Origin: Paucidesulfovibrio sp050251775
GTDB taxonomy: Bacteria; Desulfobacterota; Desulfovibrionia; Desulfovibrionales; Desulfovibrionaceae
Direction: 5' to 3'
DNA length: 64,000 bases
NCBI GenBank assembly: GCA_050251775.1
Contig: JBFWMD010000001.1
Location: forward strand, 62,001-126,000
The position numbers were made by a program, and so were the translations under genes. The notes under the pieces were generated by a model. The model saw nothing but the letters and a program-made list of their open reading frames with translations, did not search any database and had not been told where the DNA came from. Every line of letters begins with the position of its first letter. The stretch's first letter is position 1. Below are positions 1 through 9,263 of the stretch, one piece after another.

Positions 1-181
1 CCTGCTCGCGCCTCGCTTGGCGAACTCCGCGAATGCCAATGCCCCACCTGCGAACCCGGTCAGTTCTCCCGCGCGTCGGGGGGATTCCCGTCGGGAAGCG
101 GTTGGGTCACGTCCTGATTGTGGACCGTATTTGCTTGGCCTGTCATGCCGAGCGGCCCCTGTTTTTCGTGCGAAGCGACAG

Positions 182-451
182 TTATCGTGACTCTTTCGTG
201 TGCCAGAACCGCAGGATATAGACCGCCTCGCTTTTGGCGAGGGAGCGGACCACATAGCGACCGAACCCGAACTCCCGCGCCTCGTCGATGTCCTCAAGGG
301 GGCGCCCGATGTGGAACATTTCGGCAAAGCGGCTGATGGCCGATTTGAGGTTCAGTACGGTGGTACGGATCACCTCCGAATCATGACGCGCCAGGAAGTC
401 GTGCAGCCGTTTCAGATCCTCAACCGACTCCGGAGAGAATCTTATTCGCAT
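182..451 (-). CDS. RelE/ParE-family toxin
   Basis: Small basic protein of 89 residues that looks like a ParE/RelE-fold toxin. The C-terminal half has the usual pattern of a conserved Gly-Arg-Tyr-Val segment, an alternating beta strand (AVYILRFWH) and a short basic tail. I place the start at the ATG reading MRIRFSPE; the frame is open for 11 more codons upstream, but this start gives the normal family length and overlaps the antitoxin gene by 10 bases, typical of toxin-antitoxin operons. Members poison gyrase (ParE) or cleave mRNA on the ribosome (RelE); the sequence alone does not decide which. It is the last gene of the minus-strand defence island. Confidence 0.75.
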   Translation of the reverse strand: MRIRFSPESVEDLKRLHDFLARHDSEVIRTTVLNLKSAISRFAEMFHIGRPLEDIDEAREFGFGRYVVRSLAKSEAVYILRFWHTKESR

Positions 452-714
452 GCAGGGGCATCCGACTCGGTTTCTGATCCCCAACTGTCCAGCCAGGCAA
501 AGACCGCATCGCCGTCAATGTACCGGCCAGCCTCAATGCTCTCGATGGCCAGCAGGGTCTCGGCGCGGCGCTTCTCCCGCTCCTCGTGCCGATTGATGAA
601 ATCGACCATGAATTCGCGCAACAAGTGGCTGGAGTTCTTGCCCTGGCTTTTGGCGATGGCTTCAAACTTGTTCTTGAGGGCGGTGTCGACGCGCGCCCGG
701 ATGGTTTCCTGCAT
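442..714 (-). CDS. Ribbon-helix-helix antitoxin
   Basis: Ninety-residue protein with an N-terminal ribbon-helix-helix pattern (IRARVDTALKNKFEAIAK, about residues 4-21) and a C-terminal toxin-binding segment ending in a WLDSWG motif (about residues 75-80). That motif is typical of the antitoxin partners of ParE/RelE toxins. It would bind DNA as a dimer, repress its own operon and neutralise the toxin encoded immediately downstream with a 10-base overlap. The exact subfamily (ParD, RelB or CopG-like) is not resolved. Confidence 0.8.
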   Translation of the reverse strand: MQETIRARVDTALKNKFEAIAKSQGKNSSHLLREFMVDFINRHEEREKRRAETLLAIESIEAGRYIDGDAVFAWLDSWGSETESDAPACE

Positions 715-818
715 GCTGCCTCCTGCGTGTGGCTACAATATGCCACGAGGAGGGGCGCTGTTAATCCTATTCCGCTTGCGGTGGTCCGTTCGTGGAAAGC
801 CAAGCTTTGCCCCCGGCG

Positions 819-1337
819 TCAAAGCAGAGAAGCGAGTTTGTTCATTTCTACCGCCGGGATGAAGTATCCTCGACGCCCTTTCGATGTGCATGGCGTTTCG
901 TTGATGGACTTGCTCAGCCAGTCCAGGTCATCGTCATTTTCCGGTAACCCACCAAGTCGCTGCAGCTGGACTTCCAGACATAAGGCCATGTCGTTTATCG
1001 TACCCAGAACGCTGCGGTTATGAGTCTTGCCGAATGAAAGGGGGCCAAGGGCCAGTAAAACCTTTGCCGCATTGCCTTTTGTTACGCCGAACCGAAGCAG
1101 CTCCCGCTTGAGACATGCCCGGAAAAGGTTCTCAAAATCCTGGAACTCAGACGTGCGTAGGCCGGGCAGAAACACCGCAAAGCGTGTTTCATCGTTGACT
1201 GCCAACACGGACTTGCGACGGTAGAAGCGATACAGGTTGGCGTGCCAGCCGTGGATACCGGCCTGAATCGTATCATCCGTTAGCTGACGGTCTTTAAACT
1301 CCGTGGCGAGCTTTTGAGTACAACCGATATATGCCAC
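819..1337 (-). CDS. DUF6933-like protein
   Basis: Protein of 172 residues starting at a GTG codon. The N-terminus (AYIGCTQKLATEF) matches the short strand-plus-CT-K-L motif I associate with the DUF6933 family, whose function is unknown. The rest is an alpha/beta protein with a hydrophobic strand (RFAVFLPGL, about residues 52-60) and an Arg/Phe-rich helical region. It stands alone between the YgjP-like peptidase gene and the toxin-antitoxin pair, with about 100 bases on each side. Family members are often found near restriction systems, so a defence link is possible but is inferred from position only. Confidence 0.6.
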   Translation of the reverse strand: MAYIGCTQKLATEFKDRQLTDDTIQAGIHGWHANLYRFYRRKSVLAVNDETRFAVFLPGLRTSEFQDFENLFRACLKRELLRFGVTKGNAAKVLLALGPLSFGKTHNRSVLGTINDMALCLEVQLQRLGGLPENDDDLDWLSKSINETPCTSKGRRGYFIPAVEMNKLASLL

Positions 1338-1446
1338 TGTTGTCGAGTCTACCTTGGTTTATGGTCAGGCCTGCTAATCGTTGCGATAATAAAAATTAAT
1401 TACTTTAAATGGTTATGTTTTTATCTTACAGCATGTCTTCCTACAT

Positions 1447-2169
1447 TTACTCATTCAGCAACAGCTCGGACATCCCGTCCAGCTTGGCTTTCACAGATTT
1501 CCATTCCGGCATTTGTTCGGTCAGGAGACGGTAGAATCTTGGACTATGGTTGTGCTCCTGTAGGTGGCACAGCTCATGGAGAAGCACGTATTCGATGCAC
1601 TCCCGAGGCGCTTTGACGAGATGGGGATTGAGCGAGAGTATCCCCTTGGGAGAACAGCTACCCCATTGCTTTTTCATCGTCAGCAATCGCCATTCAGGCA
1701 CTCCAGCCAGCCATGGGCTTTGGGCGGCAATGTTCTTCAGTCGCCGGGCGAAGTAGTCCTGTGCCCTTGCTCGATACCAATCCCGTAGCAGTTTGCGAAC
1801 ACGCGCAGGACCAACATCCTCCGCTTCCACCATGAGTTGGCCCCGGTGGAGCTTGACGCAGCCCTTCGCGTTCTCTGAGCGCACCACCTTCAACTGAAAA
1901 CGCCATCCCTGGTAGTAGTGGCTTTCACCGCTGACGTACTCACGCGGCAGGACATACTCACGAAGCTCCCGTGCCTTGACGATATGTTCCATGACCCACC
2001 GGGCGCGTTTCTGAACAGCAGACTTTATCTCGTCCAGTTCAGCGTCCATCGGCGCATCCACCTGGACCGATCCGTCAGGGTGGACATGGATCGCCACCTT
2101 GCCCTCGCGATCCGGGACATGACAGACCTGATAGCGAATCCGCTCTTCGCCATAGGAGAGGGTTTGCAT
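1447..2169 (-). CDS. YgjP/M48-type zinc metallopeptidase
   Basis: Protein of 240 residues of the COG1451 (YgjP-like, DUF45) family. It carries the conserved WGSC segment (about residue 166), an HELCH zinc site (about residues 199-203) and a following His-x-x-x-Phe-Tyr segment. Family members look like gluzincins, but their substrates are largely unknown. They are frequent passengers at the end of hsdMSR operons. The ATG at 2169 lies 8 bases past the hsdR stop; an alternative ATG at 2190 would overlap hsdR by 14 bases. Neither has a strong ribosome-binding site, so translation coupled to hsdR is likely. Confidence 0.8.
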   Translation of the reverse strand: MQTLSYGEERIRYQVCHVPDREGKVAIHVHPDGSVQVDAPMDAELDEIKSAVQKRARWVMEHIVKARELREYVLPREYVSGESHYYQGWRFQLKVVRSENAKGCVKLHRGQLMVEAEDVGPARVRKLLRDWYRARAQDYFARRLKNIAAQSPWLAGVPEWRLLTMKKQWGSCSPKGILSLNPHLVKAPRECIEYVLLHELCHLQEHNHSPRFYRLLTEQMPEWKSVKAKLDGMSELLLNE

Positions 2170-2176
2170 GATGAGC

Positions 2177-5100
2177 CTATTCTTTTCCATGGGCCAAACG
2201 CACACGGGTAATCTGGATGATATGCTCGATGACGTCCTTGGCTTTTTCCAGGCCCATCAGCTTGAACAGCCTCGGCAGAATCCCCGTCGTGATCGACGAT
2301 TCCATGGAATGCGGGTTCAGGGAGTGTTCGGCAACGGCGGTACTGACAATGGAGTCGATAGCTTTGGCTTCCGCGATGAGTTGGGTCTTCTGTTCCGGCG
2401 CAATGGCTTCGAAATGGTCATCACCAAGCACCAGACGGAAGGTCCCGTAGTACGCCTTGGCTGTCTCGCTCTTTCCCAACTCCTCAGGGATACCCGCGAC
2501 GGAACGACTGTTGACCTGTTCTTCAAATTCCTTGAGCAGCGAGTACTGCTTGTAGGGGTGGTTGAACATCTGCTCGGCCTGGGAAATCGCTTCACGCAGC
2601 AGTTCGGAAAAGACCTTCTGCGCATAGGGGTCGTCACCAAGTTTCTGCTCGATGGTCTTCTTGACCCGAGTGCGGATAATGTCCGTCTCGTTGCGGGTCT
2701 TCTCCGTGGTCCATTTCTTGGGGTTCTCCGTGGTGATTTCGTCGATGGCGATCAGCCCTTCCGATTCCTGGATGGATTCACCCACCACATGCTTGTCCAC
2801 GAGTCTGCGGATTTGCTCCTCGTAGGCACTGTAGTCCACCGTCTCCTGGGCGTCCTGTCTGGCGATCTTTCGCAGGTTGGTGAAGAAGCGAAGGTCCTTC
2901 TTGTAATTGTTGATGTCCTTCTCGCTGAAGCTCCCGTCCTCATAAAAAGAGCGGGTTGAAAGGGCGATCTTCAGGCACAGACCGAATTCCGTAAGCGCCT
3001 GATAGAAATCCTCGCGGACCTTCTGGCGCGTATCGACGCTGGTTCCCTCGTCGTCCTCGGTATAGTGGGGCATGAGCACCTGGCGGTACTGCTCCAGGTC
3101 CTGCTTGTTCTGCACGTCCTTGAAAAACGACCACAGCGTTTTGTGATGATTTGGCAGTCGCTTATACTCCGTGCTGACCTGATGGTAGAGTCCATCGATA
3201 TCGTCCACATCGTACCCACCCTGTGTCCGCTCTTGCAGGTCCTGGTAATTCTTCAGCGTGGTGTCGAGTTGCTGCAAGATGCCCCGATAGTCGATGAGCA
3301 GCCCGTAGTCCTTGGCTTCATGGAGCCGGTTCACTCGGGCGATTGCCTGAAGCAGGTTGTGCTCCTTCAGGAGCTTGTCGATGTACAGGACCGTGTTTCT
3401 CGGCTCGTCGAACCCGGTGAGGAGCTTGTCCACCACGATCAGGATGTCCACGCCTTTGTCGCTGGCAAAGCTCTCGATGACATCACGCTCGTACTTCTCG
3501 GCGTTGGATGGATTGCCCACGGTGTCCTTGTACCACTGCTGAACCTCGGGCAGGTCCGTTTCGTTCACCTCGGAATGCTCTTCACGCGTATCAGGGGGCG
3601 AGATGACCACCGCGCTCGTCACCAGTCCTGTCTGGTCCAGGTATTTCTTGAAACGGATCGCGCTCAGCTTCGAGTCCGTGGCGAGTTGTGCCTTGAGCCC
3701 CATTCGAAGCGATTTGATATTGTCCGAAAAGTGCGTCGCAATGTCCCAGGCAATGAGTTCAATGCGGTTCTCGGACCCGTAGATAGCGCCCTTATTCGCG
3801 AATTTCTTCTTGAGGTCCGTCCTCTGCTCTTCGCTCAACCGGGCGGTGATCTTGTCGAACCAGTTGTCGATGGCGGATTCGTTCACATCCAGTTCGGGGC
3901 GGCGTTCCTCATAGAGCAGCGGCGTCACGGTCCTGTCCTTCACAGCCCGCTGCATGGTATAAGCGTGGATGATGGGACCGAACTTGTTCTGCGTTTTGTC
4001 ATCCTTGAGCAGGGGCGTACCGGTGAACGCGATGTAGGAGGCGTTGGGCAGGGACTTGCGCATCCGTTCGTGGGCTTCACCGCCCTGGCTGCGGTGTCCC
4101 TCGTCCACCAGCACGATGATCTTGTCGCTGGGGTTGTAACACTCGGCCAGCTTGGACGCGGTATTGAACTTGGCGTTGATCGTGAAGATGATCCGCTCGG
4201 TTCCCTTCCCGATCCGCTGGGCAAGGTCGCGCCCGGTGCGCGCCTTGGCTTTCTCGCCTTCCTTCTTGGTGGCGATCACCGATCCGAACGCCCCGCCAGT
4301 AAGGAACACCTTGGAAAGCTGCTTTTCCAGGTCCACCCGGTCCGTGACGATGATCACCCGGCAGTTCTTCAACTCCGGTTCCAGCAGCAATGCCTTGGTC
4401 AGAAAGACCATGGTGAAGGACTTACCCGAACCCGTGGTGTGCCAGATGACGCCGCCTTCACGACTGCCGCGCTTGTCCAGATGTTTCACCCGCTCAAGCA
4501 TGGACTTGACCCCGAACGCTTGCTGATACCGGGCCACGATCTTCCCGACCCGCTTGTCGAAGATGATGAAGTACCGGACCATCTCCAGCAGCCGGCCCTT
4601 CCCGAGCAGACTGACCAGCAATTTATCCTGGTCGGTGGGAAGCACGTCCTGGGACCAGAGCGATTCGAAATAGCTCCGCATGGATGCGGGACGATCCGCG
4701 AAGATGGCGTTCTTGGTTTCGTCCGCAAGAGGCTGGTTCTTGATTTGATGAAATACCGCGTCTTCCAGTTCCTCTTCCCGCCACATGGACCAGAACTTTT
4801 TCGGGGTCATGGTGGTGGCGTAGCGTCCATCGGTGTTGCTGACCGCCAGAAGCAGCTGCGCATAGCAAAACAAGTGCGGTGTCTCGTCGGGTTTCTGGTT
4901 GCGGATGTTCTGGCTGATCCCTTCGTCCAGCATGGACTTGTTCGGATTGCCGGACTCAGGACGCTTCGCCTCGATGACCACCAGGGGAATGCCATTAACG
5001 AAACACACGAGGTCGGGGATGCGCTTGTGCGTCCCGCCGGAAGAGATGACTTCCATCTCCTCGGTGACGTGGAACAGGTTGTTCTCCGGGGTGTTCCAGT

Positions 5101-5479
5101 CGATGATGGGTATGGTGGGCTGGACAGGCTTGCCGCCGATGAACTCTTTCACGGTCACGCCGAGGATCAGCTTGTCGTATATCCGCTCGTTGGCGGTGAG
5201 CAGCCCCTCGTTCAGCCCCGGCGTGGAGAGTTCCCGCACGATCTGCTCGATGGCGTTGGTGGACAGGGAGTGCCATTGTCCATCCCACTCGAACCGCCGC
5301 GTCTGGAGCGCACGCACCAGCTCATCCTTGAGCAGCACCTCGCGATTCGATCCGCGCCTGCCCAGGCACTCGGACGGGGAAAGATAGCTCCAGCCCAGGT
5401 TCGAGAGGACTTGCAGGGCTGGTATCTTGGCGCTGTATTCTTCTTTGGTTTCGGGTGTCTGGTGCATGGCGAATTCCAT
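2177..5479 (-). CDS. hsdR: Type I restriction enzyme R subunit (HsdR)
   Basis: Full-length 1100-residue restriction and translocation subunit. The N-terminal PD-(D/E)xK nuclease has Asp156 and the pair Glu170-x-Lys172. The SF2 motor has a Walker A loop (TTGSGKS, about residue 350) and a DEGH box (VLVDEGHRSQ, about residue 455), with later helicase motifs including the DKLLTGFDEP segment. The helical C-terminus normally docks on the methyltransferase. In the complex it reels in DNA from an unmethylated site and cuts it at a distance. The start shares one base with the preceding stop (TAATG), so it is translationally coupled to the DUF6119-like gene. Confidence 0.97.
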   Translation of the reverse strand: MEFAMHQTPETKEEYSAKIPALQVLSNLGWSYLSPSECLGRRGSNREVLLKDELVRALQTRRFEWDGQWHSLSTNAIEQIVRELSTPGLNEGLLTANERIYDKLILGVTVKEFIGGKPVQPTIPIIDWNTPENNLFHVTEEMEVISSGGTHKRIPDLVCFVNGIPLVVIEAKRPESGNPNKSMLDEGISQNIRNQKPDETPHLFCYAQLLLAVSNTDGRYATTMTPKKFWSMWREEELEDAVFHQIKNQPLADETKNAIFADRPASMRSYFESLWSQDVLPTDQDKLLVSLLGKGRLLEMVRYFIIFDKRVGKIVARYQQAFGVKSMLERVKHLDKRGSREGGVIWHTTGSGKSFTMVFLTKALLLEPELKNCRVIIVTDRVDLEKQLSKVFLTGGAFGSVIATKKEGEKAKARTGRDLAQRIGKGTERIIFTINAKFNTASKLAECYNPSDKIIVLVDEGHRSQGGEAHERMRKSLPNASYIAFTGTPLLKDDKTQNKFGPIIHAYTMQRAVKDRTVTPLLYEERRPELDVNESAIDNWFDKITARLSEEQRTDLKKKFANKGAIYGSENRIELIAWDIATHFSDNIKSLRMGLKAQLATDSKLSAIRFKKYLDQTGLVTSAVVISPPDTREEHSEVNETDLPEVQQWYKDTVGNPSNAEKYERDVIESFASDKGVDILIVVDKLLTGFDEPRNTVLYIDKLLKEHNLLQAIARVNRLHEAKDYGLLIDYRGILQQLDTTLKNYQDLQERTQGGYDVDDIDGLYHQVSTEYKRLPNHHKTLWSFFKDVQNKQDLEQYRQVLMPHYTEDDEGTSVDTRQKVREDFYQALTEFGLCLKIALSTRSFYEDGSFSEKDINNYKKDLRFFTNLRKIARQDAQETVDYSAYEEQIRRLVDKHVVGESIQESEGLIAIDEITTENPKKWTTEKTRNETDIIRTRVKKTIEQKLGDDPYAQKVFSELLREAISQAEQMFNHPYKQYSLLKEFEEQVNSRSVAGIPEELGKSETAKAYYGTFRLVLGDDHFEAIAPEQKTQLIAEAKAIDSIVSTAVAEHSLNPHSMESSITTGILPRLFKLMGLEKAKDVIEHIIQITRVRLAHGKE

Positions 5480-7044
5480 TAGGTTCGTGCGACATTGTCT
5501 TTGATGAACGCGACAGAAGTGTTGATGTTCATACGCTTAAGGGCATTGGCGGTGCGCATCAGGCTTATGCGAGAGAATATGGGAAGGTTCTTAGCGCCTT
5601 CAGAGGAATTTTTTGAAGTGATGATCCCAAACAGTATGGAATAATTTCCGGAATCAATGGCGCTATGGCAATCTTTAGCAACAAGGTCCTTCAGCTTTTG
5701 CTGGGCTTCTTCACTTTCCCTTAGAAGCTCAACGGAATTTACCCCTTGGTTGAACAAGTGGCTTAGCGACGAAGAACGAGTCCCAATTTTGATGTGAATC
5801 AGCAAAGCACTGCTGTCCTGGAGGGTAAACAAATCACAGGGTTCAACCTGTGTCTGGCCAGAAGGAGAGATGTTCTTTTTATCTAGACAAATATACCTGT
5901 CGTTCTTTTCGGAAACGTTGCAGTTAAAATCGTCCTCTCGCTTAAAGTTGCATTCACGCAGGACATCGTCTGAAATAAATAATTCATTCAGGACGCGTTC
6001 CAATTTCTCAATGTAGTCTTTGTCAATTCTATACCACTCACCCTCACAGAAGTGATAGTGGTTCTCGCCGTTTTCACAATCGAAGAGCAAGCACTTGAAA
6101 ATTGAGAAACTGTGCAGCGTGTGGCCGTTCTCATTTTGAATTTTGAGCTTATGGGCTTTGAGTGCGTCAACAGAGGATATCGTAAGCTCATTGGAATCAA
6201 GATAGCTCCAGTAGTGTTCGATATGAATGTCATCATATTGGGCCGAGCAGTTCCTGCCGTTACAGTATGAAAACTTGTGAGAATAGTCATAGTTAATTAT
6301 TTCAGGAGTTGTGAGTACTATTTCGGGTTGATGACTAGAAAACGATTCCAGCAAAGATGCGTTCAATTGCAAAATGATATCAGGGTCTTTCACGGGAACA
6401 ATATTTTGAATGTCTGGAAAAGTGCTCTTGAAATCGTCCTTGAGGTATATTTTAAGAAGCTCTTCGCACAACCCCTTGATTTTCAGAGCAGAGAGCTTTG
6501 AGGTTACCTTCAGGCTGCTAGCTCCCGTAATGTTGGTAAGAAAACCCTTGTACTTGTCCTGAACTGCACCTGTGAGCTTTTTAATAATACTCTCATCGCT
6601 ATTGATATCAAACAATGTGAGCTCAGAGGCGATAGGCATCTGCTTGCGTTCACGTTTTGCGTTTTCAGGGACAAGGCTATCTGTGGATTTAATCTTTTGC
6701 GGGTCCAATGCATTAAGTGTAGTCCGCAGTCCAAAATCATACTCATAGCACGTCTCTTTTAAGTTGTGGTACGAATGACCGAAGGTAAGAGCGAAACAAC
6801 GATCATCCGTTGGGATGAAAAGAACGGCATCTTTGAGGGTTTGCTGCAATGGCTGCTGAATGCCCCAATAGTCTTTCCACCAGGGATCAGATGGAGGCTT
6901 ATCCCCAATGAACAAGGTAGCGCCGTCAGGCAAGTTCGTGACTGCGCCTTCCGGCTCTTTAAGTTTATGCTCATCTTTTAGCGAGTTGGTGTCGTCAAAG
7001 CCTTGCTTCAGCAAGTAAATAGAAAACTGTCTGCTTCTTGCCAT
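5479..7044 (-). CDS. TIGR04141/DUF6119-like protein in the hsd operon
   Basis: Protein of 521 residues that I recognise as the 'sporadically distributed' TIGR04141 (DUF6119) type from its start (MARSRQFSIYLLKQGFDD), its length and its position inside a restriction operon. No nuclease, helicase or transmembrane motif is evident. There is a Cys/His-rich patch (YCNGRNCSAQYDDIHIEHYW, about residues 261-280). Function is unknown; conserved association with type I or BREX-like loci suggests a defence accessory or regulator. The gene is much richer in A+T than hsdR and hsdM beside it, which suggests separate acquisition. It lies 3 bases after hsdS and overlaps hsdR by 1 base. Confidence 0.72.
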   Translation of the reverse strand: MARSRQFSIYLLKQGFDDTNSLKDEHKLKEPEGAVTNLPDGATLFIGDKPPSDPWWKDYWGIQQPLQQTLKDAVLFIPTDDRCFALTFGHSYHNLKETCYEYDFGLRTTLNALDPQKIKSTDSLVPENAKRERKQMPIASELTLFDINSDESIIKKLTGAVQDKYKGFLTNITGASSLKVTSKLSALKIKGLCEELLKIYLKDDFKSTFPDIQNIVPVKDPDIILQLNASLLESFSSHQPEIVLTTPEIINYDYSHKFSYCNGRNCSAQYDDIHIEHYWSYLDSNELTISSVDALKAHKLKIQNENGHTLHSFSIFKCLLFDCENGENHYHFCEGEWYRIDKDYIEKLERVLNELFISDDVLRECNFKREDDFNCNVSEKNDRYICLDKKNISPSGQTQVEPCDLFTLQDSSALLIHIKIGTRSSSLSHLFNQGVNSVELLRESEEAQQKLKDLVAKDCHSAIDSGNYSILFGIITSKNSSEGAKNLPIFSRISLMRTANALKRMNINTSVAFIKDNVART

Positions 7045-7047
7045 CCT

Positions 7048-8229
7048 CTACGCCTCCCCGGAAACTGCCACGCGGCGTTTGCCAGTCAGAAGTTGCTGCA
7101 TGAGGGCTTGCTTTTGGATTCTAAATATTTCGTGTTCTCTTTGAAGCGAAAGAGCGTGTTCCTCTGCTTTGTTTAGGACATTTGCAATTGCAATCTGCTC
7201 TTCTATTGAAATCAAAGGAACCTCAAGGTTGCCCACAATTGTTGTGTTAAGGTTCTTCTGTGTCCCTGGCTGCCCACTATTCGCCAGGCGCAGAGCAAAC
7301 AAGTTCAGATAGTGATAGAGATATTCGAGGTGAAGCTTGTCAGCATAATCTCTAAAGACAACAAATCCATCATGGATACATGCAGCTATTGACAAGATGC
7401 GTGGAACGCCGATTGTACCGCATATAGACATGATCAGGTCGCCAGGATCGACACTTACACTTTTTTCGACTCCAAGCGGGGAGAGCTTTTGAGTTGTTTC
7501 GGTTAAGTATCGTGATTCAGAGGCTGTGGCATCAGCTATTCTGATCCAGCCTCGACCTTCATCTGCAAACCACTTGGCATCACTTATGGGTCTTGGAGAT
7601 GCACCTCTCCGTACATTGCATAGTTTGTTCAGTTTTGTTGTATTCCACTCCCCAGTGAACCCCGGCAGCCGCTTCTTGCCCGTCAGCAGTTGCTGCATGA
7701 GCGCCTTTTTCTGCTGCTGGCTGTTCTCGATCAGCTTGTCCACCGTCTCTATCGCCTTGTCCCAGGTGGACAGGATGCGGGCGATCATCTTTTGTTCGGG
7801 GAGGGGAGGAAATGTGACAGGTATTTTTGCAAAATCCTTGTAGTAAAGACGCAATCTGTCATTTGTCAGACCATATGAATATGCCCAAAACAGATGGATC
7901 AGTTGAGGAGATTTAAACGCGTAAGCTGCGTACTTTGAGTCAACGCCATTCTTGGGCGCACATACAACATATGCAGGACTTACAATGCCGTCTTTATCGG
8001 CTATCCCGCTGGCTCCTTGCCACATGCGCATCATGTTATATGCGATGTCTCCTTTGCGGACCAACAAGTGTTCCTCAGGGGCAAGCGTGCTTTCAGATTT
8101 GCGATCTAATTCTGTGCGCTCTACCAAACCATTGTTCAAAGTCACTGACAGGACAGGAAGAGTATCCAATCCTTTGTTCCTCCTGCTAGCGAAGAAATCA
8201 CCGAGTTTATTATCTCCCTTAACGGTCAT
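7048..8229 (-). CDS. hsdS: Type I restriction specificity subunit (HsdS), two TRDs
   Basis: Specificity subunit of 393 residues with the classic duplicated layout. Target-recognition domain 1 (about 1-135) is followed by a helical spacer ending in LMQQLLTGKKR (about 182), then target-recognition domain 2 (about 200-345) and a second helical spacer ending in LMQQLLTGKRR (about 385). The two spacers are direct repeats at protein level and also in DNA (near 7080-7110 and 7680-7710), so TRD exchange by recombination is possible. It would set the bipartite recognition site for HsdM2S and HsdR. Its ATG overlaps the RhuM gene stop (TAATG). TRD1 lacks a preceding helical segment, as is normal. Confidence 0.95.
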   Translation of the reverse strand: MTVKGDNKLGDFFASRRNKGLDTLPVLSVTLNNGLVERTELDRKSESTLAPEEHLLVRKGDIAYNMMRMWQGASGIADKDGIVSPAYVVCAPKNGVDSKYAAYAFKSPQLIHLFWAYSYGLTNDRLRLYYKDFAKIPVTFPPLPEQKMIARILSTWDKAIETVDKLIENSQQQKKALMQQLLTGKKRLPGFTGEWNTTKLNKLCNVRRGASPRPISDAKWFADEGRGWIRIADATASESRYLTETTQKLSPLGVEKSVSVDPGDLIMSICGTIGVPRILSIAACIHDGFVVFRDYADKLHLEYLYHYLNLFALRLANSGQPGTQKNLNTTIVGNLEVPLISIEEQIAIANVLNKAEEHALSLQREHEIFRIQKQALMQQLLTGKRRVAVSGEA

Positions 8230-9263
8230 TATTTATTCCCTTTGCCCCTGGCTTCCTGCTTCCCCGCCCTCTCCAGCGCCTTCACCTGCTTATCGAAGTC
8301 AGATTCAATCTTCTGTGTGCGGTTGAACTTCTCGTACTCGGCAGCGGCTTTGGCGTCGGCCTGCTTGCGAGAGACGGAGCCAAAGCCTTCCAGCACCTTG
8401 TACTCGTTGAATTCCAGGAAGCGGTTCACGCTGCCGGCAAAGGATTCCATGGTGAAGGTGTTGCGGTTCTCTATGATGTTTTCGATGTAGTCGAAGAACG
8501 CGGAAACCGTGCGTTCGAGCCGTTTGATCTCTTCTTCGCTCAAATAATTTTTGGCGATGGTGGCGTCCGATTTCAGGACGCGCCCATGAGGGGCGTTCTT
8601 ATAGGTCGTGAGCCCCATGCATGGCTTGGTTGCGTCCGCGCGCGCATAGGTGATCTCAGCGGCGGTGTGCCCCGCAATGGCAAAGTGAAATTTGTCCTGC
8701 ACATGGGCATAGAAATTTTTGGTCGTCTCGGACTGCGGGTCATAGTCGATGCTGCATTCCGCGAAGATGTCCGTAATCTGCTGGTAGATTCGCCGTTCGC
8801 TGGCCCGGATGGACCGGACGCGCTCCAGCAGCTCGCGGAAGAAATCCTTGCCGAAATGCTGCCCGTTTTTCAGTCGCTCATCGTCCAGCACAAAGCCCTT
8901 GATGATGAACTCTTTCAAGTGCTGCGTGGCCCAGATTCGAAACTGCGTGGCGCGGGAGGAGTTGACGCGGTAGCCTACGGAGATGATGGCGTCGAGGTTG
9001 AAATAGTCAATCTCGCGGCGCACTTGCCGATCTCCTTCCTGCTGAACTGTTTCCATTTTGGAAACAGTTGCCTCTCGAGACAACTCTCCACTTTCATAGA
9101 TGTTTTCCAGGTGCTTGGAGATGGCGGCAACACCCACGCCGAACAACTCGGCAATGCGCTTTTGTGGCAACCAGATGGTCTCCCCCTGAAAGAGGCAATC
9201 CACCCGCACTTCCCCGCCCGGAGCGGTGTACAGCAGTATTTCGCCCGTATTCGGCTCACCCAT
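8229..9263 (-). CDS. RhuM-family protein (virulence RhuM/DOC N-terminal type)
   Basis: Protein of 344 residues of the RhuM family. It opens with a winged-helix-like region (WLPQKRIAELFGVGVAAISKH, broadly residues 31-50) and then the family-typical YFNLDAIISVGYRVNS segment (about residues 85-100). The basic, coiled-coil-prone C-terminus ends in Lys/Arg-rich repeats. RhuM proteins were first noted on a Salmonella pathogenicity island and often sit between hsdM and hsdS; their biochemical role is unknown, with DNA binding suggested by the N-terminus. The ATG at 9263 overlaps the hsdM stop (TGATG). A GTG three bases upstream is a less likely start. Confidence 0.88.
   Translation of the reverse strand: MGEPNTGEILLYTAPGGEVRVDCLFQGETIWLPQKRIAELFGVGVAAISKHLENIYESGELSREATVSKMETVQQEGDRQVRREIDYFNLDAIISVGYRVNSSRATQFRIWATQHLKEFIIKGFVLDDERLKNGQHFGKDFFRELLERVRSIRASERRIYQQITDIFAECSIDYDPQSETTKNFYAHVQDKFHFAIAGHTAAEITYARADATKPCMGLTTYKNAPHGRVLKSDATIAKNYLSEEEIKRLERTVSAFFDYIENIIENRNTFTMESFAGSVNRFLEFNEYKVLEGFGSVSRKQADAKAAAEYEKFNRTQKIESDFDKQVKALERAGKQEARGKGNK

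Noticed and set aside
1..181. Three open plus-strand frames at the left edge
   Set aside because: No recognisable domain, no start inside the window, and all end within about 220 bases; could be the tail of a gene outside the window but cannot be supported.
3065..5482. 805-codon open frame on the plus strand opposite hsdR
   Set aside because: Antisense to a clearly functional gene; the residues are low-information and follow from GC-rich codon use.
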